Below the pieces are notes generated by a model, which saw only the letters and a program-made list of their open reading frames with translations, was not told where the DNA came from and made no database searches. Positions 9,256-18,569 of a stretch of DNA of 64,000 nt are shown here, one piece after another; the first letter of the stretch is position 1; each line of letters opens with the position of its first letter. Origin of the DNA: Azoarcus sp031555955 (GTDB lineage Bacteria > Pseudomonadota > Gammaproteobacteria > Burkholderiales > Rhodocyclaceae); the NCBI GenBank assembly GCA_031555955.1, contig JAVBTY010000042.1, positions 85,588-149,587 on the forward strand, read 5' to 3'. A program made the position numbers and the translations under genes.

Positions 9256-10124
9256 AAGTCGGCTTCATCGGCCTGGGCGTGATGGGGTGGCCGATGGCGG
9301 GCCATCTGCTTGCCGCCGGACACGATCTCGCGCTGTGGGCGCGGCGGCCGGAAGCGGCGGCGGAACTCATCGCGGCGGGGGCGGCGTGGTGCGAAACCCC
9401 CGCTGCGCTGGCGGCGGCGAGCGAGGTGGTGATGACCATTGTCACTACCGGCGACGATGTCGAAGCGCTCGCGTTCGGCCCCGATGGTCTGGCGCAGGGC
9501 TTTGCGCCTGGCGCGGCGCACGTCGATATGAGCACCATCGCGCCCGCCGCCGCGCGCGGGCTGGCCGCGCGTTATGCCGCGCGCGGCGTGGCGTGGCTCG
9601 ATGCGCCGGTATCGGGCGGCGGGCAGGGCGCGCGTGAGGCGGCGCTGGCGATCATGGCGGGCGGCGCGGCGGAAACCTTCGCGCGGGTGCATCCGCTGCT
9701 GGCCGCGCTCGGGCGGCGCATCGTGCATATCGGCCCTGCCGGGGCGGGGCAGGTGGCGAAGGCGTGCAACCAGATGATCATGGTCGCGGCGATTCAGGCG
9801 AACGCCGAAGCGATGCTGCTGGCGCGCGCCAGCGGTGTGGACGCGGAAACGGTGCGCGGCGCGCTGGCGCAGGGTTCGGCGGCGTCGCGGGTGCTGGATG
9901 TGATGGGCGCGCGCATGACGCGGCGGGATTTCGCCGCGGGCGTGGAGGCGCGGCTGCATCACAAGGACTTTGCCCTTCTGATGGATGAGGCCGCGCGGCT
10001 TGGGGTACCGCGGCCGGTGGCCGCGCAGGTGTGGCAACAGCTCAATGCGCTCATGGCGCGGGGCTGGGGGCGGGACGATACGGCGAGCCTGCTGCGGGTG
10101 CTGGAGCGCACCGCCGGGAGGTAG
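9252..10124 (+). CDS. NAD(P)-dependent beta-hydroxyacid dehydrogenase, copy 2
   Basis: 290 aa starting at the ATGA overlap with copy 1. It has the same architecture: GFIGLGVMGWPMAGHL, LDAPVSGGGQGA and the GAGQVAKACNQM lysine motif are all intact, so both copies look catalytically competent. The two proteins are clearly related along their length, suggesting an old tandem duplication with substrate divergence. Convergent with the GGDEF-EAL gene 42 nt away. Confidence 0.88.
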   Translation: MKVGFIGLGVMGWPMAGHLLAAGHDLALWARRPEAAAELIAAGAAWCETPAALAAASEVVMTIVTTGDDVEALAFGPDGLAQGFAPGAAHVDMSTIAPAAARGLAARYAARGVAWLDAPVSGGGQGAREAALAIMAGGAAETFARVHPLLAALGRRIVHIGPAGAGQVAKACNQMIMVAAIQANAEAMLLARASGVDAETVRGALAQGSAASRVLDVMGARMTRRDFAAGVEARLHHKDFALLMDEAARLGVPRPVAAQVWQQLNALMARGWGRDDTASLLRVLERTAGR

Positions 10125-10165
10125 CGGGTAAAACTGTCCGGCCCGTGTCTCGGCCGGGGCGCGTT

Positions 10166-12535
10166 TCAGGCGGATGCGGCCGGTTGCGCTCCCGTGGTGC
10201 GTTCCGCCCTGATTCTGCCCAGCAGGGTCGTGATTTCTTCTCCCGGCAGCGGCGGGCTGTACAGAAACCCCTGGTAGATGCCGCATTCCCATTGGCGCAG
10301 GCAGCGCAGCTGGGCTTCGGTTTCAACGCCTTCGGCCACCACGGTAAGGCGCAGGCTGTGCGCCATGGCGATGATGGCCTGGGCGATGGCGGCGTCGTCC
10401 GGTTCCTCGACAATGTCGCGGATGAAGGAGCGGTCGATCTTGAGCCGGTCGATGGGGAAGCGGCGCAGATAGGCGAGGCTGGAATAGCCGGTGCCGAAGT
10501 CGTCCACCGCGATCAGCAGGCCGAGCGCCTTGCAGCGGCTGAGCATGTCCGAGCTGCGTTCCGGGTTGCCCATCACAAGGCTTTCGGTCAGTTCGAGTTC
10601 GAGCAGGTCGGGAGGAAGCCCGGTTTCGGCCAGTACGCGGGCGACCAGCTCGGGCAGGTTGCCCTGGTCGAACTGGCGCGCGGAAAGGTTAACCGCCACC
10701 GGCGCGGCCAGCAGCCCGGCCTGCTGCCAGGCGCGGTTTTGCCGGCAGGCCGCGCGCAGCGCCCATTCGCCGATGGGCACGATCAGATCACAGTCTTCGG
10801 CGATGGGGATGAAGCGGCCGGGCGGCACCAGGCCGCGCTCCGGGCTGGCCCAGCGCAGCAGCGCTTCCACGCCGACGATTTCGCCGCTGGCGGCGTTGAT
10901 CTGGGGCTGGAAGTGCAGGACGAATTCTTCTTTTTCGAGCGCCTCGCGCAGCTCGTTCTCGATAGCCAGCCGCTCCGAAACATGGCTGGACATCTGGCGT
11001 GTGTAGAAGCAGTAGCCGTTGCGGCCTTCTTCCTTGGCCTGGTACATGGCCGCATCGGCGTTTTTGGTCAGCGTTTCCTCGTCGTGGCCGTCTTCCGGGC
11101 AGAAGGCGATGCCGATGCTGGGCGTGACGGTGAGATGCTGGCCACGGATGGTGAAAGGCGGATGCAGCGCGTGCAGGATGCGTTCGGCCACTTCGGCGGC
11201 CTGGCCGTTGTGGGTCAGCCCTGGCAGCAGGATGGCGAATTCGTCGCCCCCCATGCGGGCCACGGTGTCGCCGCTGCGCACGCAGGTGAGAAAGCGCTGC
11301 GCCACGGACTGGAGGAGCAGGTCGCCCGCCTGGTGGCCGAGGGAATCATTGACGTACTTGAAGCGGTCGAGATCGAGAAACAGCACGGCCAGGCGCCCGT
11401 CGTGGCGCTGGCAGGTGTCCAGCGCTTCGCGCAGGCGCAGGGTGAACAGGTTGCGGTTAGGCAGTTCGGTGAGCGTGTCGTAATGGGCGAGAAAACGGAT
11501 GCGCAGCTCCGTGGCCTTGTGATGGGAAAGATCGGCGACGATACCCAGATAGCCCTGGAGGCTGCCGTCTTCCCCCGGGCGCAGCGGCCAGATTGATACG
11601 TTGGCGGGGAAACGCGCGCCGTTGCGCCGCCGCAGGGTGAGCTCATGCGGTTCGGTGTCCGCGACAAGGCTGGCGAACCCCTTCTGCTGGTGCAGCGCCT
11701 CAAGGTGGGCCATGGTTTCCGCCGGATAAAACAGCTCGGGCGTCGTGCGGCCAACCACTTCTTCGGCGGAGAAGCCGAAAGTGTGTTCCGCCGCCGGGCT
11801 GAAAAGGCGGATGATGCCGTTGGAATCCGTTGAAATGATGGAGTATTCCGAACTGTCGATGATCGCCTGCTGCAGTGCATGGGATTTGCGCTGGGCGGCC
11901 TCCGCGCGGAAGCGGTTTTCCGCCTCGGCCTGCAGGGCTTTGTTCGTGTGTTCAAGCTGTTCGTTGGCGTCGCGAATGGCCGATGTCTGGCCCAGCACCT
12001 GGCGGCGCACGGCGCGTGTGCGCGTCTGCAGCACAAAGGCCAGGGTTGCGCCAAGCAGGGCGAACAGAAAGCCGCCCCATTGCAGGGCAAGCACCGGGTT
12101 GCTGGGGGTCAGCGCATAGTAGCCGGGCCGCGGCGAGGCTTCGGCAAGCCAGCGGATTGCGCCAGACTGGATCAGTTCCGCATACACCATGGGTGTGGGC
12201 TGCAGATTCTGGTCGCGGTAGACCGTTTCGGGCGGATCGCCCGCCAGATCGATGATTTCGAGGCTGACATCGCGGGTATCGCTGCGCTCTTCCAGCAGAC
12301 GGGCGGCCAGTTCGCGGGCGCTGGCCGGGTTGGGCCGGGACAGTTCAAGCGTATGGCGCAGGCCATCGATCTGGCGCGCGGAAACCTGCTGGAAATGCGT
12401 TCGCGCGCGCGCGCGCTCCAGTCCGTAGATGTGTTGCCAGATAGCGCCGGCGATCCCCGCCAGCAGCAGAAATACCACCAGGGGCAGGACGAGCCCGCGC
12501 AGTGACGCGGCCGCGCCCGGAAGCGTTGCGCGCAT
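10166..12535 (-). CDS. Membrane-bound PAS-GGDEF-EAL cyclic-di-GMP enzyme
   Basis: 789 aa. One membrane span at about 15-35, a periplasmic sensor-like region, a second span at about 150-170, a coiled-coil linker, a PAS domain (about 225-345), a GGDEF domain with an intact RMGGDEFAILL active site, and an EAL domain with VEALLRW and the ELTES metal region. Both catalytic signatures are intact, so it could make or break c-di-GMP. It starts on the last base of the upstream aldolase stop (TAATG), an odd operon partner for methylthioribose salvage. Confidence 0.93.
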   Translation of the reverse strand: MRATLPGAAASLRGLVLPLVVFLLLAGIAGAIWQHIYGLERARARTHFQQVSARQIDGLRHTLELSRPNPASARELAARLLEERSDTRDVSLEIIDLAGDPPETVYRDQNLQPTPMVYAELIQSGAIRWLAEASPRPGYYALTPSNPVLALQWGGFLFALLGATLAFVLQTRTRAVRRQVLGQTSAIRDANEQLEHTNKALQAEAENRFRAEAAQRKSHALQQAIIDSSEYSIISTDSNGIIRLFSPAAEHTFGFSAEEVVGRTTPELFYPAETMAHLEALHQQKGFASLVADTEPHELTLRRRNGARFPANVSIWPLRPGEDGSLQGYLGIVADLSHHKATELRIRFLAHYDTLTELPNRNLFTLRLREALDTCQRHDGRLAVLFLDLDRFKYVNDSLGHQAGDLLLQSVAQRFLTCVRSGDTVARMGGDEFAILLPGLTHNGQAAEVAERILHALHPPFTIRGQHLTVTPSIGIAFCPEDGHDEETLTKNADAAMYQAKEEGRNGYCFYTRQMSSHVSERLAIENELREALEKEEFVLHFQPQINAASGEIVGVEALLRWASPERGLVPPGRFIPIAEDCDLIVPIGEWALRAACRQNRAWQQAGLLAAPVAVNLSARQFDQGNLPELVARVLAETGLPPDLLELELTESLVMGNPERSSDMLSRCKALGLLIAVDDFGTGYSSLAYLRRFPIDRLKIDRSFIRDIVEEPDDAAIAQAIIAMAHSLRLTVVAEGVETEAQLRCLRQWECGIYQGFLYSPPLPGEEITTLLGRIRAERTTGAQPAASA

Positions 12536-13194
12536 TACCGCGGCTCTCCGGGCTGGGGACGGCCGTACCAGCGGAAGCGTTCGGTCACTTCATCCATTTC
12601 CGCCGCCGACAGCAGAACCGGCGGGCCGAGCAGGCAGGTGCGCCAGTACTGCTCGCACAGGGTTTCAAACTCGATTGCGAGCGCCAGCGCGTGCGCGGCG
12701 TCGCGACCGTAGACCACCATGCCATGATTGGCGAGCAGACAGCCGCAGCGGTCTTCCAGCGCGGCGAGGATGGCGTCGGACAGCGCCTGGGTGCCGAATG
12801 TGGCGTAGGCGGCGCAACGCACGGTGCTGCCGCCGAAACGCGCGATCATGTAATGAAAGGGGGGAATTCCGGCGCGCTGGCAGGCGAGCGCGGCGGCGAA
12901 GGGCGCATGGGTGTGGATGACCGCGCCAGCCTGCGCGAACGCGTGGTAAATGTCGCGGTGCAGACGCCATTCGGAAGAGGGCGCGAGCGCGTGCTCAAAG
13001 CCGCCATCCGCGCGGACCTCCACCATGTCCGCGGGGCGGCAGTCCGCGGGGGCGAGGCCGCTGGGCGTGACCAGAAAACCGTCGTCAAGGCGGATGCTGG
13101 CGTTTCCGGCGCTGCCTGCGTTAAGTCCGGCCTCAGCCGCCGCGCGCGCGGTGTCGAGCAGGGTGGCGCGCGGCGCCGTGTGTTTCGTGTTCAT
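12535..13194 (-). CDS. Class II aldolase/adducin family protein, likely methylthioribulose-1-phosphate aldolase or dehydratase
   Basis: 219 aa from the ATG at 13194. Zinc ligands are visible as HTH (His94, His96) and NHG (His157). The motif SSEW (Glu75) aligns with the catalytic Glu of fuculose-1-phosphate aldolase, which fits aldolase chemistry better than the MtnB dehydratase. It is 24 nt downstream of mtnA. In the DHAP shunt (Rhodospirillum rubrum, some E. coli) MtnA product is cleaved by such an aldolase (Ald2) to DHAP and 2-methylthioacetaldehyde. MtnB of the full methionine salvage pathway is the alternative. Confidence 0.75.
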   Translation of the reverse strand: MNTKHTAPRATLLDTARAAAEAGLNAGSAGNASIRLDDGFLVTPSGLAPADCRPADMVEVRADGGFEHALAPSSEWRLHRDIYHAFAQAGAVIHTHAPFAAALACQRAGIPPFHYMIARFGGSTVRCAAYATFGTQALSDAILAALEDRCGCLLANHGMVVYGRDAAHALALAIEFETLCEQYWRTCLLGPPVLLSAAEMDEVTERFRWYGRPQPGEPR

Positions 13195-13217
13195 GCGTAT
13201 TTCGTGTTTCTTTGTGC

Positions 13218-14288
13218 TTACTTTGACGCTGGTGCGCCGGATGGTGCGGTTTCGCGCAGCCGTGCGGGCGGGATCACGCCTTCTTCGGTGATGATGCCGT
13301 CGATGAGCGTCGCGGGGGTGATGTCGAACGCCGGGTTGGCCACGGAAACATCGTCCGGCGCAAGCATGAGTTCCGCCGGGTCGCCGCTGGCGCTGACGCC
13401 GTGAATGCGGCGCACTTCGCCGCCGTCGCGGTCCTCGATGGGAATCGCGGCTCCGTCCGCGCAGGCGAAATCCAGCGTCGAGCGCGGCGCGGCGATGTAG
13501 AACGGAACACCGGCGGCGCGCGCCGCCAGAGCCTTGAGATACGTGCCGACCTTGTTCGCGGTGTCGCCATTGGCGGCGACGCGGTCCGCGCCGGTGATTA
13601 CCAGATCGGCCTCGCCCCGCGCCAGCATCAGCCCGGCGGCGTTGTCGGCGATCAGCGTATGGGGCACGCCCGCCTGGCGCAGTTCCCATGCGGTGAGCAG
13701 GCCCTGGTTGCGCGGGCGCGTTTCGCTGACGATAACGTGCACCGCCAGTCCGGCGGCGTGGGCGGCGTATACCGGCGCGAGCGCGGTGCCCGCGCCGAGG
13801 GTGGCGAGCCAGCCCGCGTTGCAGTGGGTCATGACGCGCACCGCCCGTCCGCTGGTACGCGCGCGCAGCAGATCCAGTCCATGCTGGCCGATGGCGGCGC
13901 AGGTGGCGATGTCGCCGGCGCGGATGGCTTCCGCCTCGCCCCACGCCGCTGCGGACCGTTCTGCCGCGGGAAGCGGGCGCAGCCGCGCGTTCATGCGCGC
14001 CAGGGCCCAGTGCAGGTTGACCGCGGTGGGGCGGGTGGCGGCGAGCAGTTCAAGCGCGCGGTCGAGCGTGCTGTCCGTGGCGCTGTCGCGCAGTGCAAGA
14101 GCAACGCCGAAAGCCGCCGTGGCGCCGATCAGCGGAGCGCCGCGCACCTGCATGGCGCGGATGGCGTGGGCGGCCCCGGCAACGGTGTCAATCCGCTGGT
14201 GCAGCGTACGCCAGGGCAGGGCGGTCTGGTCAAGAATGTCGATGCTGTCGCCATAACGGCGCAGCGTTGGAATCGGTGGAGCAAACAT
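13218..14288 (-). CDS. mtnA: S-methyl-5-thioribose-1-phosphate isomerase
   Basis: 356 aa, normal family length. It isomerises methylthioribose-1-phosphate to methylthioribulose-1-phosphate. Visible signatures are MQVRGAPLIGATAAFG, the catalytic-Cys segment MTHCNAGWLATLG and the catalytic-Asp segment ITGADRVAANGDTANK. First gene of a three-gene minus-strand operon with the class II aldolase and a GGDEF-EAL protein. No mtnK, mtnP, mtnC or mtnD is present in the window. Confidence 0.94.
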   Translation of the reverse strand: MFAPPIPTLRRYGDSIDILDQTALPWRTLHQRIDTVAGAAHAIRAMQVRGAPLIGATAAFGVALALRDSATDSTLDRALELLAATRPTAVNLHWALARMNARLRPLPAAERSAAAWGEAEAIRAGDIATCAAIGQHGLDLLRARTSGRAVRVMTHCNAGWLATLGAGTALAPVYAAHAAGLAVHVIVSETRPRNQGLLTAWELRQAGVPHTLIADNAAGLMLARGEADLVITGADRVAANGDTANKVGTYLKALAARAAGVPFYIAAPRSTLDFACADGAAIPIEDRDGGEVRRIHGVSASGDPAELMLAPDDVSVANPAFDITPATLIDGIITEEGVIPPARLRETAPSGAPASK

Positions 14289-14409
14289 GGTGGCGCTATT
14301 CTAGGAGTGGAACCATCTGAAAGGAAAGCGGCCTTTGCCCTGCATCAAGGCGCGCTGCCCCGCGTGCTACACTCCGAAGGCTTTCCCCTTTATTAATAAC
14401 GGATTTTTC

Positions 14410-14661
14410 GTGCGTAACCTGCTTCTGTTCCTGTTCGTTCTGTTTGGCATATGGTGGGTGCGCCGCGTTCTGGGCGGGCGGGGCGCGCGGACGCGCGGGC
14501 GGGGCGCCCGCGGCGACACGCCCGCGGACGGGCCGGAACGCATGCCCGGCTGCGCCCATTGCGGCGTGCATGCGCCGGAAAGCGAGGGCGTGTACGCGGG
14601 CGAACAGTTTTTCTGCTGCGAAGCGCACCGGCGTCTCGGCGGGCGCGACCGGGGGGAATAG
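14410..14661 (+). CDS. PP0621-family small membrane/zinc-ribbon-like protein
   Basis: 83 aa from a GTG start at 14410 (an upstream in-frame start at 14335 would add a non-conserved leader). A single membrane span (LLLFLFVLFGIWWV) is followed by a basic stretch and a short Cys-rich domain, PGCAHCGVHAPESEG...FFCCEAHRR, which may bind a metal. It lies just upstream of pilS, as this family does in many betaproteobacteria. The function is unknown. Confidence 0.75.
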   Translation: MRNLLLFLFVLFGIWWVRRVLGGRGARTRGRGARGDTPADGPERMPGCAHCGVHAPESEGVYAGEQFFCCEAHRRLGGRDRGE

Positions 14662-14664
14662 CCG

Positions 14665-16221
14665 GTGGCGGCTGCATCCGGGCTGGCGGGCGTTGATGCG
14701 TCGCGACGGCTGTCGCTGCGTTATTTCAATCTTTTCCGGCTGATCCTGGCGGGCACGCTGCTTGTCGCCGGGAGTGTGCTCAATCTGGGCCATGAACGCC
14801 CCAGCGTGTTTCAGGCGGTTGCGTTCGGCTATCTGGGGGCCGTGCTTGTTCTCGGTTTTCCGGATGCGCCGGAGCGCTTCGGTTTCGAGCGTGTTTCCAC
14901 CCTCCAGGTCATCATCGATGTGCTCGTCCTGACAGCCATCATGGCCGCCAGTGGCGGCTACCGCAGCGGCATGCCGGTGCTGATGATGATTGTGCTTGCC
15001 GGCGCGGGGCTGGTGGCTGAAGGGCGGATGGTGCTTTTTTTCGCCGCGCTGGCCACGGTCGCCATGCTGGCCGAAAACGTCTGGCGTCTGGTTTTTCGCG
15101 GTGTCTCGGGCGACTTCGTCCAGCTTGGCATCCTCTGCACCGGGTTTTTCGGTGTTGCTCTCGTCGCCCGGGGGCTTGCCCTGCGGGCCAAGGCCAATGC
15201 CGCGCTGGCGGCGGATCGCGGCCGGGAGCTGGCGAAACAGGAAGCGGTTAACGAGCGTATCATCCACGGCATGCAGGACGGCGTGATCGTCGTTGGCGCG
15301 GGCGATCACGTGCGCAAGGCCAATCCGCAGGCCGCCGCGCTGCTCGGCCTGCATGCGCTTGAGGCGCTGGTGCTTACCGACATCGACGAGACGTTCCGCG
15401 AGGTGCTGGCCGACCGCAGCGGCGAAGGGCGGCTGATGCGCCTGGGGCCGGCCGGCCGGCTGCTGCGCTGCCGCGCGGTGCAGGGCGAACCAGGCAGCGT
15501 TGCGGCCGCCGCGACGCTGGTCTATCTGACCGATTTCGAGGATATCCAGCGCAGCCTCCAGCAATCCAAACTGGCCGCGCTGGGACGCCTTACCGCCAGC
15601 ATGGCGCACGAGATCCGCAACCCGCTCTCCGCCATTACCCAGGCGGCGGATCTGCTGGAAGAAGAAAAGCGCGGCGATGTCCGCGAACGCCTCGTGCGCA
15701 TCATCGGCGACAACGCCCGGCGCATCGAACGCATGATCCGCGACGTGCTCGCGCTGGGGCGGCGCGACCAGGCCGAACCGGAAACGCTCCCGCTGGCCGC
15801 GTTCGTGCACGAACTGGCCGAAACGCATTGCCTGCAGGGCGAAGCCGAGCGCGCCATCTATCATGTGGACATCGACCCCCGCCACACCCTGGGCATGGAC
15901 CGTGCGCACCTGCGGCAGATTCTCGACAATCTTGTCGTCAACGCCCGCCGCTACTGCTCGGGCGCTTCTGGCTCGGTGCGCATTTATAGTGAGGCGCTAC
16001 CCGACGGGCGCATCGTTCTGCATGTACGCGACGACGGACCCGGCATCGGAGAGAACTATGCCCCACATCTGTTCGAGCCCTTCTTCACCACCCATGCAAA
16101 AGGCACGGGGCTGGGTCTGTATATTGCCCGCGAGCTGGCCGAAGCCAACGGCATCCGGCTGGAACTGCGCGGGGACGGCCCCGGCGCCCACTTCACGCTG
16201 ACCGGACGGAGCCAGCCATGA
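14665..16221 (+). CDS. pilS: Sensor histidine kinase PilS
   Basis: 518 aa from a GTG start. The N-terminal half has six hydrophobic spans (residues about 25-170), then a PAS-like region (195-295), the phosphoacceptor H-box ASMAHEIRNPL with His315, and a C-terminal ATPase domain with DDGPGIG and GTGLGLYIA boxes. PilS senses pilin level in the inner membrane and phosphorylates PilR. Its stop overlaps the pilR start by 4 nt, and pilA follows, so the context confirms the assignment. Confidence 0.93.
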   Translation: MAAASGLAGVDASRRLSLRYFNLFRLILAGTLLVAGSVLNLGHERPSVFQAVAFGYLGAVLVLGFPDAPERFGFERVSTLQVIIDVLVLTAIMAASGGYRSGMPVLMMIVLAGAGLVAEGRMVLFFAALATVAMLAENVWRLVFRGVSGDFVQLGILCTGFFGVALVARGLALRAKANAALAADRGRELAKQEAVNERIIHGMQDGVIVVGAGDHVRKANPQAAALLGLHALEALVLTDIDETFREVLADRSGEGRLMRLGPAGRLLRCRAVQGEPGSVAAAATLVYLTDFEDIQRSLQQSKLAALGRLTASMAHEIRNPLSAITQAADLLEEEKRGDVRERLVRIIGDNARRIERMIRDVLALGRRDQAEPETLPLAAFVHELAETHCLQGEAERAIYHVDIDPRHTLGMDRAHLRQILDNLVVNARRYCSGASGSVRIYSEALPDGRIVLHVRDDGPGIGENYAPHLFEPFFTTHAKGTGLGLYIARELAEANGIRLELRGDGPGAHFTLTGRSQP

Positions 16222-17636
16222 AAAACGACGAACGCCGCCAGGGCCAGACCGTTACCGACGTCCTCGTCGTGGACGATGAAAGCGACATCCGCGAGCTGAT
16301 CGAACTCTCCCTGCTGCGCATGGGGCTGGGCTGCGACACCGCCGGTTCCGTGGGCGAAGCGCGCGCGCTGCTCGCCGCCAGGCGCTACCGCCTGTGCCTT
16401 ACCGACATGCGCCTTCCCGATGGCGACGGGCTGGAACTGGTCGAACTCATCCAGTCCTCCCATAACCGCCTGCCAGTGGCCGTGATTACCGCCTTCGGCA
16501 GCATCGAAACCGCCATCCGCGCGCTCAAGCTCGGCGCGTTCGATTTCGTCACCAAGCCGGTCGAACTCAAGGCGCTCCGGGAGCTCGTCAGCCACGCCCT
16601 CCGGCTGGGCCAGCCGGAAACCGCCGCGCCGCAGCCGGGCGGGCGGGCGCTCATCGGCGCTTCCGCCGCGCTGGCGCAGCTGCGCGCGCAGATCGAAAAA
16701 CTCGCCCGCAACCAGGCTCCCGTGTTTATCTACGGCGAATCGGGCACCGGCAAGGAAGTCACCGCCCGCCTCATCCACGACCTCGGCGCCCGCGCCGCCG
16801 GGCCGTTTGTCCCGGTCAACTGCGGCGCGATCTCGCCCGAGCTGATGGAAAGCGAATTCTTCGGCCACCGCAAAGGCAGTTTCACCGGCGCCAGTGCGGA
16901 CAAGGAAGGCCTCTTTCAGGCTGCGGCTGGCGGCACCCTGTTTCTCGACGAAGTCGCCGAACTGCCGCTGTCCATGCAGGTGAAACTGCTGCGCGCCATC
17001 CAGGAACGCGCCGTGCGCCCCGTTGGCGCGCATGCCGAAGAGCCGGTGGACGTGCGCATCCTCTCCGCCTCCCACCGCGATCTGGCGCAGTTCGTCAGCG
17101 ACGGAAAATTCCGCCAGGATCTCTACTTCCGCATCAACGTCATCACCCTGCGCGTGCCGCCGCTGCGCGAACGCCCGGAAGACATTCCCGAACTCGCCGC
17201 CCACATCCTCGCCCGCCTCGCCGGACGCGAAGGCGGCGCGGCGCGGCGGCTCTCCCCCGCCGCCGCAGCAGCCCTGCGCCGCCACCCCTTCCTCGGCAAC
17301 GTGCGCGAACTGGAAAACCTCCTCGAACGCGCCTGTGCGCTCGCCGAGGGGGACGAAATCGTTCCCGCCGATCTCGATCTGGAAGCCGCGCCCGCGGGCG
17401 GCGCGCAGGCGTCTGCGCTGCCCGCTTCCGGAACTCTCGAAACCGCAGCAGCCGATGGCGGTGGCTGCGATGCCGATAACCGCGACGAGAATGACAGCGA
17501 CGGCGGCGCGGACGAACGCCTGCGCGTGCTGGGCGCGCTCGACGCTACGCGCTGGAACCGCTCCGAAGCCGCGCGCCGCCTGGGCATAACGCTGCGGCAG
17601 CTGCGCTACCGGCTGCAAAAGTGGGGCATGGACTGA
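16218..17636 (+). CDS. pilR: Sigma-54-dependent response regulator PilR
   Basis: 472 aa. REC domain with phosphoacceptor Asp63 (LTDMRLPDGDG), an AAA+ domain with Walker A GESGTGKE, the sigma-54 contact loop GSFTGA (a common variant of GAFTGA) and Walker B TLFLDEV, and a Fis-type C-terminal helix-turn-helix (WNRSEAARRLGITLRQLRYRL). It activates pilA transcription with RpoN. A matching -24/-12 promoter is found upstream of pilA 165 nt downstream. Confidence 0.94.
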   Translation: MKNDERRQGQTVTDVLVVDDESDIRELIELSLLRMGLGCDTAGSVGEARALLAARRYRLCLTDMRLPDGDGLELVELIQSSHNRLPVAVITAFGSIETAIRALKLGAFDFVTKPVELKALRELVSHALRLGQPETAAPQPGGRALIGASAALAQLRAQIEKLARNQAPVFIYGESGTGKEVTARLIHDLGARAAGPFVPVNCGAISPELMESEFFGHRKGSFTGASADKEGLFQAAAGGTLFLDEVAELPLSMQVKLLRAIQERAVRPVGAHAEEPVDVRILSASHRDLAQFVSDGKFRQDLYFRINVITLRVPPLRERPEDIPELAAHILARLAGREGGAARRLSPAAAAALRRHPFLGNVRELENLLERACALAEGDEIVPADLDLEAAPAGGAQASALPASGTLETAAADGGGCDADNRDENDSDGGADERLRVLGALDATRWNRSEAARRLGITLRQLRYRLQKWGMD

Positions 17637-17800
17637 AAGCGGCCGCCGCTGCGGAGCGGATGTAAAAATGTCAAAGCCATGTCATTTGTTGACAAAGATG
17701 GACCTTGCCGCTGTCAGGTTTTGACTGCGCAAATGGACAGGCTTGTAGCCCCGGGCTGGTTTTTGTGACGTATTTCACTCTTTTTGGGGCGGTTAAGATC

Positions 17801-17816
17801 TGGCACGGAAGCTGCT
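17801..17816 (+). promoter_or_regulatory. Sigma-54 (-24/-12) promoter of pilA
   Basis: TGGCACGGAAGCTGCT matches the RpoN consensus TGGCACG-N4-TTGCW with the required GG-N10-GC spacing (GG at 17802-17803, GC at 17814-17815). It lies 57 nt upstream of the pilA ATG and downstream of pilR, so PilR activation of pilA is expected. Confidence 0.88.
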
Positions 17817-17872
17817 AAAGGGATGTCAGGCGGTTTTTCCGCTTCCGTGTAACTTCAACAAGGAGTCTCATC

Positions 17873-18460
17873 ATGAAAAAGATCCAGAAGGGTTTCACCC
17901 TGATCGAACTGATGATCGTCGTCGCGATCATCGGCATTCTGGCGGCCATCGCGCTGCCACAGTACCAGACTTACGTTGCCAAGTCGCAATTCTCCCGGGC
18001 CATGGGCGAGGCGGGTGCAATCAAGACGAACATTGAGGCTTGCATTACTCTTGGGAAAACGACGATTCCGGCAATAGCCCCGGCTGCAGTAACGGAGTGC
18101 AATCCGCAGGCGACCGGATCTTCCATTCTGTCCAGCACTGTTGCTTTTACGGTGGGTAATGGCGGGGGCCAGGCGGGTTATGTGGCACCGCCTGACACGG
18201 GTGTTCCGGGTGCTGATATCACTGCTGCGGGCGAGGCTCTGATCGTTGCGGAATTCGGTAGCAATGCCTCTCCGATCCTGGTTAATCCTGCTAATGGCGG
18301 TGGTGCTATTGGACGGCTTATCTGGGCGCGTGACCTCAATGGTTCCTGGGGTTGCTACACGAACATCGATCTGGATTATGTTGCACCGGGTTGCGCCAGG
18401 GATTTGACTAACACAGCGGCTATGGCTTCTGCTGCGACAGTCATCACTCCTCTGCCGTGA
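17873..18460 (+). CDS. pilA: Type IV pilin (major subunit)
   Basis: 195-aa prepilin with a 7-residue leader ending in Gly and the conserved mature N-terminus FTLIELMIVVAIIGILAAIA; Glu5 and the cleavage site for PilD are intact. Four cysteines (EACI, TECN, GCY, GCAR) allow two disulfides, including the C-terminal D-loop. The globular part is Gly/Ala/Pro rich and clearly lower in GC than the neighbouring genes, as is usual for variable pilins. It has its own sigma-54 promoter and terminator. Confidence 0.93.
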   Translation: MKKIQKGFTLIELMIVVAIIGILAAIALPQYQTYVAKSQFSRAMGEAGAIKTNIEACITLGKTTIPAIAPAAVTECNPQATGSSILSSTVAFTVGNGGGQAGYVAPPDTGVPGADITAAGEALIVAEFGSNASPILVNPANGGGAIGRLIWARDLNGSWGCYTNIDLDYVAPGCARDLTNTAAMASAATVITPLP

Positions 18461-18485
18461 TTTGGTTTGACCTGTACTAGAATGG

Positions 18486-18512
18486 AAGGGCGCAAGAAAT
18501 TGCGCCCTTTTT
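18486..18512 (+). terminator. Rho-independent terminator of pilA
   Basis: A 9-bp perfect stem AAGGGCGCA / TGCGCCCTT with a 6-nt loop, followed by T residues, located 26 nt after the pilA stop. Confidence 0.88.
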
Positions 18513-18569
18513 ACTTGTATGCGGCCAGCCTCTATCACATGCGTGCGTAAACAGGATTGATGGATTGGG

